Source: Timema cristinae
Lineage: Eukaryota; Arthropoda; Insecta; Phasmatodea; Timematidae
Length of the DNA: 64,000 bases
Reading direction: 5' to 3'
Assembly (NCBI GenBank): GCA_039000515.1
Contig: JBCFYV010000001.1
Location: forward strand, 51,381,894 to 51,445,893
Each line of letters begins with the position of its first letter. Position 1 is the first letter of the stretch. A program made the position numbers and the translations under genes. Below the pieces are notes generated by a model. That model ran no database searches and was not told the DNA's origin. It saw only the letters and a program-made list of their open reading frames with translations. Shown here one piece after another: positions 35,784 through 62,011 of this stretch.

Positions 35784-35870
35784 GCAATGAAACTCCTTCA
35801 TTGCAAGAAACTGTTTCGTGCAATGAAACTCCAACTGCTTCATTGCAAGAAAATGTTTCGTGCCAGGGGT
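35784..35870. repeat. Two-unit tandem repeat, each unit palindromic
   Basis: Unit GCAATGAAACTCC...TTCATTGCAAGAAA..TGTTTCGTGC occurs twice. GCAATGAA and TTCATTGC within each unit are inverted. Confidence 0.7.
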
Positions 35871-36149
35871 CAAATTGAAGAAGTCTACCTGCATTTCCAG
35901 AGAATGAAAACTTTTAAGTGTCTCATGTGCCCAAAACAAGTTAAAGTCATTTAAGTATAAATTTTTACTTTCTCTAGACACCTGAAGAAAAAGTATTGTT
36001 ATTGTCAAAAAATTCAAAGTCGAGATTTTGATAAATGTTTACCTTTGATGATCCCCTGAAACCAACCAAAAAGTGTTTTTTTCTGTGCCTCTCTAGCTAA
36101 AGCCAAAAAGATTTTACAAATTGGGCTGTAACTTGGTATTTGAGTTTTC

Positions 36150-36444
36150 ATAAGGTCCTCTCAAGGGGTTTTTGGGATTAGATGTCTAAAAGGTAGTTTA
36201 CTGAAGGGAGAGGGGGGGGGAGGCTTTTTTTCCTTCTCTAAAACACTTACGATTTTGATTAAATGTTATATCTAGACACTGTTTATTATCATAAACAAGT
36301 AAGGCAATTCTCATTTTCTCATGAAAATGACTTTGAGGGTACTTTACATGGGGGAAATTTTCCCATTTTCATCATTTATTCACAACTATTTGAGATTTGA
36401 AGTAACTTGTAATTGTACCTTAAAGTTTTAGTATTAAATTATTA

Positions 36445-36487
<43 letters not shown>

Positions 36488-36870
36488 GCACTGTCTCTTA
36501 CTACCCGTTCTGGTTATACGCAAGTAATATTAAAGATAAATATCTTTAATTTAAAATATATTTTTATAAAACCAATATTTGCTTATAGCTCCAAAATTAA
36601 TGTATAATTTTTAATTCGAAATTTTAAAAATTAATTTTTTCTTATGTTCTTTGGTGGATAAAGATATTTCTCTTTTCTCAAGCTTTCTATAACAGTGTAT
36701 ATTATTTCATTTATTATCTTTGATGTAGTGTTTTGACAACAATGCATAGACCTATTATTTCGTTTCACAAATCTTAAAGAGTTTTTAGTAAACATATATT
36801 TTAAGATAAAAGCAGGAGAATGTTTGTGCGGTGCACTGTACCATTTATTTTTAGCAAAATTACAAAATGT
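36150..36870. repeat. Unclassified dispersed repeat 2, copy 1
   Basis: Ordered blocks shared with 44565-45140: GTAGTTTACTGAAGG, ATTTTGATTAAAT, ATGAAAATGACTT, AGGGTACTTTAC, ATAAAACCAATA, TTTCTCTTTTCTCAAGCTTT. A SINE tail is inserted at 36437-36523. Confidence 0.75.
36437..36523 (-). repeat. SINE tail fragment with (ATT)n
   Basis: AGCACTGTCTCTTACTACCC then GTTCTGGTTATACGC is the shared A/B tail in minus orientation, next to a long ATT repeat. Confidence 0.7.
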
Positions 36871-37630
36871 CTATTATGTATAATAAGAGAGTGTAGAAAC
36901 ATTGTTTTACTATACATTTCCAAGTCATTAGGCAATAATTTCTAACATTTATAATATGGTATGTTTCTTTATTGAAAACCTCTTCACTTTATGAAGTACA
37001 TTTTGTTAAATTTGGAAGAATGTATAGGCAAGGTGGATGAAAAAACCCGCATATTAGCCGATACATTAAAAAAAAAGTCTTAACATTCAAAGCAAAATAT
37101 AATTTGGAATTAATCACCAGTAGATTGATTTCTTTGGCATTTCAATGTAAAACTAAAATAAACACAAATAATGTTTAAGGCTCTTGGCCCTGTCGAGTGC
37201 AAGTTTAAAACCTATTTGAGGGACGGTGAAAGGCGTTGGTTGTGTGGCTTCACAACCGACCAAAGTATCCTTCCATGCCAACAAGAACAGATGAATCATG
37301 AAAATCATAAATGGTGCTAGCTACCGGACAAGTCTTGCGGAAAAAACATATATTTTGAAATGTCAGTTTTCTCGAGAACTAGTTAAAATTTATATCAATA
37401 TTTTAAACACCTCTTCTACGATAATGTATCAATGTTTATTAGGTGTTACATTTTCTTATTCTTTGTTATGCACTCGGCAGTTTTCTATTGAAAATTGTCA
37501 AAATTATTGATATTTGATCAGTAGAGGGTGGATTTTGCCCTAAATGCCTTTTTAAATCATATGCTTTGAAAAGTAGACTTTTGAGGTATAAGCTTATTTT
37601 TGAGGATTGCGAAGATAATGTGATAACTTT
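36871..37630. other. No gene seen
   Basis: No recognised feature. The open frame near 37298 has no family signature. Confidence 0.35.
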
Positions 37631-37634
37631 TATA

Positions 37635-38796
37635 GTGCCTATAAATGCCTATTTTACAAATGGGAGCCTTAAAGTGCCCTTCCTCCCACTTCTTTTTCTT
37701 TCTTTCTAAATACTTGCGGCTGCCCCCCCACCCCCTCAATCCACGTGGATACTCGTGTTACGTAGAAGACACGCGTCCAGTGGTCTGATACGCTCAGTCG
37801 GGTCAGACTGGCGACAAAGATTTTCTTCTAGCTCACAGCAGTGTCAGTTCATTCAGTGGCTATGTATATTACACTGTTACACTGACCTCTGTGGCAGATG
37901 TATTGCAAATGTTGTGGTTGGAAAACTAGACTCTACGAGTCCTGGGAAACCTCACTTGGTTGTTTCAAAGATGCTTGAGGCAACCAACAGCTCGACAATT
38001 GCCATAGTTGTCCGTGATGCTTTGCGTAAGTATATAACTTAATTTCCACAAGATATTATGTATTAATTTAATGATTTGTGGTGTTATTCCTGTAAAAATG
38101 AGAATTATAAATCAGTTAAGCGAATGCTGCCATCGCCTGCTCAAGTGTCATTGTGGATCTTGCATACATAAAAAGCAATTTTGGAAATCTTCTTGGAACA
38201 GTCACAGTTTTAGAAGAGAGGGATTTGAAAGGGTTTGCCTCTTGTGAAAGCTGTGAAGAAATGCGGGGAATAGAAGAAAACCTGAATCAGGCTTCTGGCT
38301 CAGTTGGCACAGCCATCATCGACAAATTTAACAGAGTATTTCAACGAAACCCTGGGTGGAAAGTGATGGCAAGTATTGCGGACATCTTAGAAGGACAAAC
38401 TTAATCACTCCCAGAAGTCAATCTTAGCTCAGCAGAGATAGCTTTTCTGAAGTTTTGCCCGGTGACTTCGTGTGAAGTTTTTCACATTATAAAAAAAATT
38501 GTCAGAAAACAGAACAAAATTTACATCTGAAAATCTTGAGAAGTATTTGGTAATTAATTTGTGTTTATGGAAAGTGTATGCTAAATTTTAAGAATTAATA
38601 ATAAAAACGTTGAGTGTTTTGGATAATTTTTTTTATTACTATGCCCATTTATGTGCCTATTTTTTCTTTTCAGTACCCATTTATTGCCCTTTTTACTTTA
38701 TAATGCCTATTTATGTGCCTATTTTTGAGATTTTTAGTGCCTATTTGCCTGCCTTTTTAAAATTTTTAGTGCCTATAAGTTTGCCCATATATCAGT
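37635..38796 (+). mobile_element. Internally deleted hAT relic (same superfamily branch as 54934-56974)
   Basis: Transposase pieces: GRCIANVVVGKLDS...KPHLVV (37890-37960) and, after loss of the middle, LAYIKSNFGNLLGTV to KVMASIADILEG (38155-38400), then CPVTSCEVF near 38456. GTGCCTAT-type repeats flank both sides (37634-37660 and 38640-38790). Exact termini were not resolved. Confidence 0.65.
38640..38790. repeat. Degenerate short tandem repeat, ATGCCTATTTATGTGCCTAT type
   Basis: At least five variants of GTGCCTATTTNNG spaced 15-40 bp apart. Probably the subterminal region of the hAT relic. Confidence 0.6.
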
Positions 38797-38799
38797 TAA

Positions 38800-41700
38800 A
38801 ATTATAGGAGGTGTGTATATAAAAAGCATAACTTAAATATGCTTCTATTCTTGAATAAACTGTTTACGAAAAAAGAACTGGAAAAGATACAAATTCTTGA
38901 AGATAACCTTTTGTTCCCATGGCTCTGCATTTTCACACCAAATGAAAAGGGCCAATCATCATAAGTAAGTTTAAAAATAAATAAATTAATGAGATAAACA
39001 AGGTGGTTGGTTTTTGTTAATGAAATAATAGTGAATTGAATAGACTTAATGTTTAAGTTGGAACTTGTATTATAAAAGTGGCTATAGTTGTGTAGTTTGT
39101 ATTGAGCACATGAGGCACATCTACAGGTAAATTAACATACATTAGTAATAAGTTAAAACAACAAATATGACATTTAAATAAAAATGGAACTATCACAGGT
39201 ACATAGGAAACTTCCTATCATTGCAGTTTCGCAAAGCATGCGACTGCTATAAGACATGTCAACTTTTGACATTTAATGCTTTAGTTATTAATCAACTTAC
39301 ATACATACACCCCACTTTTAATTAGAACATTGTTTAAGAAAAATCACAATTGCACTAATAACATTCATACAATCTTGCACACATTTTTACTTAGCACACA
39401 TATGACCATTCTTTGGCAGTGGCTGTGTTGGGTTACAAAAAGAAGAAAAAATATGTTTAAATACACAATTGACACAATAAGATTACCAGCTTTGAGAAAT
39501 TAAATGTTTTCACTAGTTATCATCAAATATGTACCTGTGACGTCGCCCAAAATTTCTCAAAATGACCTTACTTAGCCCTAGTGAAATAGATCTTCCAAAT
39601 ATGTGATTAATGTATTCAAAAAAATTCCAAATATTATAATTATAGTTAAAAATAATAATTAAGATATTTCACATTTGTGTTCAATCTATTAGTTACAAAA
39701 TTGATACATCAAAACCAATAGCCTTAAATAATTACTTTTTTTCATATAAAGTCACTGTAACTGCAACCATTTTATCACAATTAAAATATCCACTCTTTTT
39801 GGCCAAGCACTATTTTTGAGCGTTTCCACAATCATGATGACAAATTAATTACCAAATCACAAAATATTTTAGGAATTCACTCTGACATCTCATCAAATCT
39901 ATTCACAAACACAGTGTGCGTAGACATTTTGGGCCCTTATTACATTTTAATGAATTTAATAAATTTTAAAGCCATATATTAAGAGAGTGCCAAGAACTCA
40001 AAAGTCGAGTTATAGAAACTATATTGTACCTAAATATGAGTATTTACTATTTATATATGCTTAAATTTAAAATCACAAATGTTTTTATTTATCTCTCTAA
40101 GGAAAACCTCTTTTCGCTATTTGAAGTAGTTTGTGAAATATATTTAGAAGGTGGTACAGGAAAGGTGGATAGAAACATATAAAAGGGAATTAAGATAATA
40201 TGGTCTTTAAAATTAAAATAAGAACCAAATTATTGTTTACATGCTGCCATTGGACAAACAGGTAAAGGCTGTCTCATTATGAAAATTGATTGTTACCACC
40301 CAATCCCCCGACCTAGGTTTCATTCTATCAAAACTGATAAGGGAGTGTGAAACAAGCCGCGCAACACAACTTCCTAAAAGAGGAAATAGAAGAAATATAA
40401 AAGGACGAAAAAGAAAATTGGTAAAGGATGATAGGACACTTAGAAAGGAACATGTAAAAGGAATATTTTTATAATAAAGGAATTTGATAAAAATAAACTA
40501 CTGAGAGTACATTTGATAAAGAAAGCCCACCTAGGGAAATAGGAAAACTGTGGGAACAATCCAATGCATTCTGTCTTCTATAGTAGAAGTAGTCGCACAC
40601 ACATTTTAACACAAATAGAATATTATTTCGGCATTGTTGCCTTTATCAAACACAAAGAAGAAAGTTCAGATAACACAAACAATGGATTACCCCATTTTGA
40701 GTTTAAAGAAAAACTGTTAGAAACACATTGTGTCAACTGTTTTTGGGAGAGCATCGAAATATCGAAGTGTGTGTAAATATGTGTTAGTGTTTTTACTTTT
40801 ATTTGTGCTCTGCCATTTTCCTAATATCCTATAATTTTATTTATTACAAAATGTTTTTGCTCAATGCACTATTTTCATACATATTAGTTACAAAAAAAAT
40901 TCATTTTATTTCTTCAAATTAGTTTTTAATGACTTAAAAAAAAAGATTTATTCTTAAATTTTAAATTCCAGCTTCAAAGTACACATGGGCAACTAATTTT
41001 AAAATGTCAGTCCTCTGCATGAGGTAGATATTGCGCAACACTCGTGACAGACAGACATATCCTCGCTTATTTATATTTGGATTAGCGTCTTCGAAATAAA
41101 ATCTCGCTAATATCTGACAAGTGCTGTGTAAAGTTTCAATGTAAGGTTATCATAAACAACCTAGCCCAATGAAAGTAATATGAGTGTGTATTTTTTGATA
41201 AAGAATTATGTGTGTGTTTATGTATACATATAATAATTAAGATTGATTTTAAGATTGTTAAATCATAAAATATTCATGGTGGGGCTTTAAAAATACTTTC
41301 ACAACTAAACATAAAAATATTGAAACTAATCTGAATTAATAAAAGTGAGCAACAGGCTTGTTATAATGTCTGGTTACCTCTTTTGTTTTAGTTACTAACA
41401 CTGAGATCATGTGTTTTGATTAAATGTGTGGGGTAAAGAGGTATTACGTGGATAATTTTATTGATATAATCCACTTGTTCATGTAAACTAAAAGTGACAG
41501 GTTTAGGGTACATGTCTACTTATTGGAAGATAAGGCTTATTTAAATTTATTAAATTAATAACATCTTTGATAAACATTAAATACCAATGTGAAATTGATA
41601 GCGTGTCCTTGTAACTTGAATTAGTAGTATTTTTTTTCAATTGCCAAAATTTCGGGATCTTGCGCAGGCCGATTCACATGATATAATTCTAGTTTTAGAT

Positions 41701-43990
41701 TGATTTCGTTGCAGGTGATAAAAATAATAAACAAGAGAAAAATAAAAAATTAGGCATAGACCTACTATAGTATTATTCCATTAATGTTTAAAAGTGTTCT
41801 TTGGAGAAAAAAAAACAGTTCTAGTGTAATGTCCAACCAAATTTGAGTCAAGGTTGGTATTGATGACTAGAACACAAAATCTGATGAGATGACAGAGTAA
41901 CATTTCAATTCAAAAATTAAATACATTTTGCTTCTTACTGTATCAAAAATGTCCTAACTGTTGTCATCACTCAAATACCATTTTCAATGTATATTTCCAC
42001 AAGCCAAACACATGGTTTTTACAGTTCTCAATTTACTCTTTCCTGCCTTTAGCGGGAAATCAAATATCTACAGACTCCATTACTTAAAAAAAACCTTTAT
42101 TCTTTTAGTTAAACACCACAAATATTATTCAATTTAAAGATTTAACTTCAAATGCAACAGCCCCCTGATTGCCCAACTTTATGGCTTTGCTTTACTTTTT
42201 CTATTGAAACATTTGTTTCATTTTTATCATTAATAACTTTTTAAACTTGCCCTGCGTGAAAGTACGTGCTTGGGGTACCAGCGTGTGTCAAGGAAACAGA
42301 CTTCAAGTATATCTAGTGTAATATTTAAATAAAGAGGTTAATCAGCAATGCAATATTCATTTTTCATAATAAATAAATATTTAAATAAATAAAAAAAAAT
42401 ATGTCAAGGTAGACGATGAGATTATCTGAATTCGACCCAATCATTCCAAGAGTTATTAGTTACTCTTCAATTAGTCCTCTACTCACCTCATAGTAAAAAA
42501 ACCACATACAAATTCTGGAAGATCTTCACCCAAACCAAATAAGGATGGCCAAAACTCTATAAACTAGGGCAGCAGTCATGAGCAGGTAAGCAACATATCA
42601 GTCCTTACTTTCAATGACAGTATTCGGCAAACAAGTGTCCTTAACTGATACTTTTCACACCCTTGGCCACCCTCTTCACACAGATCTGTTCATTCACAAC
42701 ATGCATGCAACAAACATTCATTCATATTAATGATAATACTTGGAGCGACTCAACACCACTCTCCAACAGAGTATATTATTTTTTATCAAACTATTTAACT
42801 TCAATATCTAAGTTCTCGTTTACCTGCTCGTAAATTCTGTTGAAAAACTTCGCTACACCAGTAGTCACAACTTTTTTATTATCCTGTTAGCGAGGAAAAA
42901 GCGTAATGATTACTTGGAAAAAAACCCGTAAGTTTTTTATATTTTATTTTGTACACATATCTTGCGATAAGTCTTTACCTAACATTTTCTTGGTCTAATT
43001 AAGAAAAACTCACGAGAAAGAGATTCGTTTGTCATTGTTCGATGTTTTGACACCTTTTCTTCCTCACGTATGTATTGCGCTGATGTAGCAATATATATAT
43101 ATATATTTATATAAGTAGAAAAAGAGAGTAATATCATAACTCCCCTGACTTGTCCAAGTTTGAAAAAGTATATTTAAAAAAAATATATAAAAAAAATAAC
43201 ATGTTACAAATCAACTTAAAAAAACTCTTCGCCTTAGGAAAACTTATTTTCCACTTAGTCCACGCTCTGCGAGTGTACCCCAAACTTTTCACACTCCAGC
43301 GCTTCAAATAAAGTGTCATGGCAGGCAGGGGCACTGCTGCACACTGCTACACTTGGATCCCTTTTTCCTCTTAAAATACGGAGCAATAGCAGCTCCAACA
43401 AACACTGTTGTCACATGCGTCTTCCGTTAGTCAAGCTACAGTTCCAAGAGAAATGCATCAAACCTCTTTCAAAATTAAGAAAGAGCAATACAGAAACAAT
43501 TAAGAGTTGTCTAAGACATTTTCAAGTGACTAAATAATAAATAAAGAAAGCCAAGACAAAATTAATCTGGTAAACAAAGTGTCAATGCTTAAAACAATGT
43601 CTTCAGTGAGTTTTGGCGGATTTTATAAAAAGGGGTTTTTCTTTTGTTATGTTAATATCAAAGTACTGAGCTCATATTAGTATTAATTATGTTAGTGTTC
43701 TGAGTACTTTTTACTCTTTTCTTTATACTTAATGAGATGTGGTTGGTGAATGGAAAAGAAAAGACAAAGAAGATAAAGAAAGACATCTAAAGGGATTTTA
43801 GAACACTAATAGCAAAAAATATTTTATCAGGTATACTTAAACATAAAAGATTATTATGTATAGTCCATTTACTCTGGGTAATTACAGTACATCCCCATCT
43901 TATAGCTTGCATCATGTGACTTGCCAAGGTAAGCTAGCGCTTTTTCAGGGTAAACAGATTGTACATCTTAAAACTAATTAGTGCTCTAAC
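38800..43990. other. Long AT-rich intergenic stretch, no gene seen
   Basis: Searched both strands for spliced exons and domains; only short frames without family signature. Includes a (TA)n run at 43091-43110 and, near 41045-41065, CGTGACAGACAGACATATCC, which resembles a retroelement 3' end. Confidence 0.4.
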
Positions 43991-44184
43991 TTCCTTCTCA
44001 AGAGTCCAACACCATGTCAACAGGCGCAATACAAATGGATAGGGAATTAATGGGAATGTGCACATTAAAAGTAATAGCTAAACCTGCACATTAAAATCTG
44101 TTCTCTCAAATGCATTTTACATTATTTCAACCCCTCAGAGAGAGAAGTTTGTGATCATAAAAAAACCTATGTTTTGGTAGACAT

Positions 44185-44360
44185 TGCCTTTCAAAGTGAT
44201 GAATTAATGGTCAGGGACTGGATCTTGTGCTTGTCCTAATCTTAAGTTAGATTATAAGAAGGCATATGAAGCTACGACAGGACTAGCAAGCCAATAGTGG
44301 AAAATATATGGCTTAATAAAAAAAACTGACCCAGGCCACAGGCTGGAAACTGTAATGGAT
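44185..44360 (+). repeat. SINE family C, head-truncated copy
   Basis: ATGGTCAGGGACTGGATCTT, TAAGTTAGATTATAAG and ACTGACCCAGGCCACAGGCT match the reverse complement of 4467-4742. Confidence 0.75.
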
Positions 44361-44564
44361 GTAAATAAAAAGGAAAAAAAAAAGTCACAAGAAATCTTAT
44401 TTCTTATTGTGAATATAAGTGTATAAGAATGAGCTAATACAAATATTTTAATATGCATCCAATCTGAAGATTGTCCGTACAGTATTACGGCCTGCGAGCC
44501 AACAAGAGAAAAACTTTGGACCGTGGACACAAAAATGTAAGAAACCTTTTATCTAGGGTGTTCA

Positions 44565-45140
44565 TAAGACTCCCTCCCTCCCTGCGGAAGTTTTTGGAAT
44601 TAGATAGCCTTAAAATAAGTGTAGTTTACTGAAGGAAAGAAAGAAAAAAAACTATTATTTTCTCGATATCCACTTTAACAATTTTGATTAAATCTTATAT
44701 CTAGGCATTAATTAACACTACAAACCAAAGGGCGGTTCTCATTTTCCCATGAAAATGACTTATAGGGTACTTTACTTTAGAGTGATTATTCAATTTTGGT
44801 CGTATGTCCGCAAATATTTGAGATATGAAATAGCTTATCATTGTAAAGTTGTAAAACTATTAAATATAAAACTATTTTATTTGAAATATGTTTGATATAA
44901 AACCAATAGTTTCTGAACTATAAGCAAATGTGTATTTTTGGTGGAGCTCTTTGAAAATAATAAATTGATTGTTAGGCACTTTGTTGGACAGAAATGTTCC
45001 TCTTTTCTTAAAGTTTCTGTAACAGTGTGTATTGTTTAATTTATGCTCAATAATGGCGTATTTCTGTAAATGCGCCTATCTTAAAATGAAAGAGAAAGTA
45101 TGTACAGTGAACAGTACTATTTTTTAAAACTGTGCTTAGG
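44565..45140. repeat. Unclassified dispersed repeat 2, copy 2
   Basis: Partner of 36150-36870, same orientation. Starts near CATAAGACTCCCTCCCTCCC and ends near ACAGTACTATTTTTT. Confidence 0.75.
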
Positions 45141-46280
45141 AATATTAAATTATATTATAATTAATTTTTCAGTTACTATCAAAATATAATGTTAAGATAG
45201 AACAATAATTTGTTATATCTCAATTTTCCTAAGTATGTAAAAACAAGTTAAAACATATTTTCTTTTCTATTAACTATCTAAGAAATAATTAAGTTTAAAA
45301 AAATCTAATTAACCCAGATAGAATCAATTTTCTCTAAATCAAAGCAGAGTTTGAAGATTTTTTGTTGGTTGTTTAGCACTTGAAAAATTATTTATAACAG
45401 CTCACTATGTTGATAGAGAAGTCATATTTTTTTTTTTTCGAATGTCAAACCTGAAATTTTTTTTCCAAGCAAAAAAGTTGAAGCTGATATTTGTTTTAGA
45501 GCTAAGTCAAAGTTTTGCACAACTCTAGTATTTGTTAGTTTTCAAAATGTCTCAAATAATTCTCAATAATATGTTGGCAATCAATGAAATTACACTCAAA
45601 GCACTCTAGCATCACAAGATCTAATGTCTTTTATATGTTGTGACTTTAAACAACTTTGAAACTTGACGATTTGAAAACACACGTGACAACATTTGAATCA
45701 GTTAATTAATTGGCTGAAGATATTTGCTCCTAAAAGTACATATTACATCATCATCTTGATGCAACTAATGATGTACACCCCATTGCTAAAGCAAATAGAA
45801 GAGTCTTAACAACAGCATTACACTATAAAGTTTCTCCAATGTAATGGCCAAATAAAATAGTAAAGTTAGATAGAAAAGTTTTCAAAAACTTGTACATTTT
45901 AAAATTCACTTTTTTATGATCTAAAACTAACTAGCATTAAAATTAATTTCTTTCTAAACATACTGATTTTATAGTTATAATTTCAGTGTTGATGCCTAAC
46001 AAGAAATAATTGCAAAGATTGATTTATAAGGATTGCACACAAATACACACATATTAAAATTTAAAAGTTAAACTGTGTACATCATTAATTGCATATTAGA
46101 TAATCTTATCATGTATTAAATAAAAGGATACTCTTTTCATACAAATGAAATACCAGCAAAGTTTTTTATAAGCCCAGACAGAAAAAAAAAGTTTGTGTGT
46201 GTCTACCAACAAACAGTCGTGTGCTGTGAAGAAGAAGGGCCAACTAGCCAAGAGTTGCAGGGCCGGGTTGGGGAGTTGGT
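45141..46280 (-). other. Downstream flank / possible 3' UTR of belle
   Basis: No gene seen. DDX3-type mRNAs often have long 3' UTRs, so part of this is probably transcribed, but no clear polyadenylation signal was assigned. Confidence 0.3.
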
Positions 46281-60244
<13,964 letters not shown>

Positions 60245-60253
60245 TAGGGTGTG

Positions 60254-60366
60254 TCGAAGCTTCGAAAAATTCGAAGCCGAATCGAATCTCAGGGTACTTC
60301 GTATTCGATTCGAACCTATGTTTGGCTTCGGCTGCCGTTCGAAGCTTCGGTCCATTCGAAGCCTTG
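60254..60366. repeat. Subterminal TTCGAAG repeat cluster of the hAT
   Basis: TTCGAAG or CGAAGC occurs about seven times in both orientations, e.g. CGAAGCTTCGAAAAATTCGA and TTCGAAGCTTCGG. Such clusters are transposase-binding sites in other hAT elements (known for the superfamily; inferred here). Confidence 0.65.
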
Positions 60367-60716
60367 ATAATGATTTACTTACAGTCTGGTTTCAACAAGA
60401 GTTAAACCAAAGTACGGTACCGTAAGAATTAAAAAATATTTTTATTATTATGGGCAACTGATAAAATTCCTTAACGTTGTGATTTTCAAGACGGCCATTA
60501 CATTATGATCATACCGTATTGATAAACATTCATTAGTACCAACTGAAAGTGTAGATAAAATAAATAATAAAAGTAATATTTTTAAAATTTTCGGCCAGTT
60601 TAAACTTTTAAAGTATTTCTTAGTTATTAAAAATATTTTGTAATAATTTTGAATTCATATGCGCAAGCAGACATTTTAGTTGTTTAATTACTACATGACC
60701 AAAACTCCTGTCTGTG

Positions 60717-60820
60717 CGAGTATATGGATATCGGCAGAGTTGAGCGATAGTTGAGCGCGTGCGCGGCTCGAGTATATGGATATAGCCAGAGATGAGCGAT
60801 AGCCGAGCGCATGCGTGAGT
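60717..60820 (+). repeat. Two tandem 52-bp units upstream of the hAT transposase
   Basis: CGAGTATATGGATAT starts at 60717 and again at 60769, with AGAGTTGAGCGATAG and AGAGATGAGCGATAG in matching positions. GC-rich relative to its surroundings. About 200 bp before the ATG, so it could be part of the promoter. Confidence 0.8.
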
Positions 60821-61023
60821 AAGGAACACTATGTGCCTAATAATTATACTAAAAAAACTTAACGTCATCACTATAGATGATAATTGCTGTTAATAACTTA
60901 AAATATTATATATTTTCTTTAAAAAATAAAAGGATATATTATTTTCTAGAATGTAGATCACTTGTTTTTTGAGCGTCTATTTGATTGAGTCGTACCTCGT
61001 GTGTGAACAATTAATTTAACAGT

Positions 61024-61159
61024 ATGCAGGGTGAAACCAGTGGTGATTGTGCAAATAATAATCGGCAAAGAAGTACTGTGTGGAATTTTTTTAGTAAAAA
61101 TATTGATAAAAAGTCGGCTGAATGTCGAACATGCCGAAAGAACTTCAAGACTCCATCAG
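61024..61159 (+). CDS. hAT transposase exon 1 (start and first half of BED finger)
   Basis: ATG QGETSGDC, then the BED finger start and CxxC. Donor TCAG|gttagt at 61160. The only ATG giving an open frame into the finger. Confidence 0.78.
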
Positions 61160-62011
61160 GTTAGTTGACCGTTTTCTGTATTACTGTATTTGATTGAAAA
61201 TTTGTAGACCAGCCTAAGTTTTGTATTAGTCCTATAAATTATGTGCAACAATTTTTGTAAGTGGCTTATTTTCCTAATATATTTTACTTTTAAATAATGT
61301 TTCCTGTAATTATCATATGGGCGCCCTTGAGGCCTAGTGTATGTTATTGTCCATTGTGGAGGGCATGTGCTTCCCTTAAATCCGCTTATGCTCATGGGCA
61401 AATTTTCGTGAGGGGGGGCACGAAATTTTGAGAAGAAAGGTGTGGATCCTCTCGAATTTCATGAGGGGGTTACGGGAACTCTCACAGAACAACAATAAAA
61501 ATTAATAAGATATCTGGTTCGTGAGATAGTAGATGGATCCGCCACTGGGTCTAGGCCTATTATAAGCCAAGTCGATTGGGGTACGATAGAGGTTTTAGAC
61601 TTTTTATTTAAGTTATCACACTTACCTTAGACTAAAATGGTGACTCTAAATTAGGGGATTGAATCCTGGTTTGGTGTACTGAGGGTGGTATTTTTCTAAA
61701 TGGTTCCTCTTACGCAGTAGCCCTACAGGTACGCTATATTTAATCTAAATTCAACTTTACTCATCTCTAACACATTAGCGCAATTAGTACAAATGCATAT
61801 TATAACCTAACGTGCCATGAAGCAGTAGGGGCCTACTAAAAATAAAGTTAGGCCTATTTCATCCCATGCTTTAATGGGAATATGGCAAGACTTTAGGCAA
61901 TGTAATAGGCCTATCACATTTACTAAATTCCTGCTAGATTTCCATTTACTTACCACAATATTAAATTTTAAATCTCCTTTTCCCCCTTAAATTATTTTTT
62001 TTTTTTGGCAG
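61160..62011 (+). other. Intron of the hAT transposase gene, containing a SINE fragment
   Basis: gttagt...ttggcag, 852 bp. A tRNA-derived SINE fragment occupies 61650-61845 (B-box-like GGGGATTGAATCCTGG, family B body, tail ACCTAACGTGCCATGAAGCA is diverged). The SINE is either older family baggage or a later insertion. Confidence 0.65.

Noticed and set aside
40286..40474. Basic 62-codon frame
   Set aside because: No recognised domain, no splice partners, no neighbouring coding signal.
16100..46280. Search for a host gene between RpL8 and belle
   Set aside because: All domain-bearing frames belong to transposons; the remaining frames are short and unlinked.
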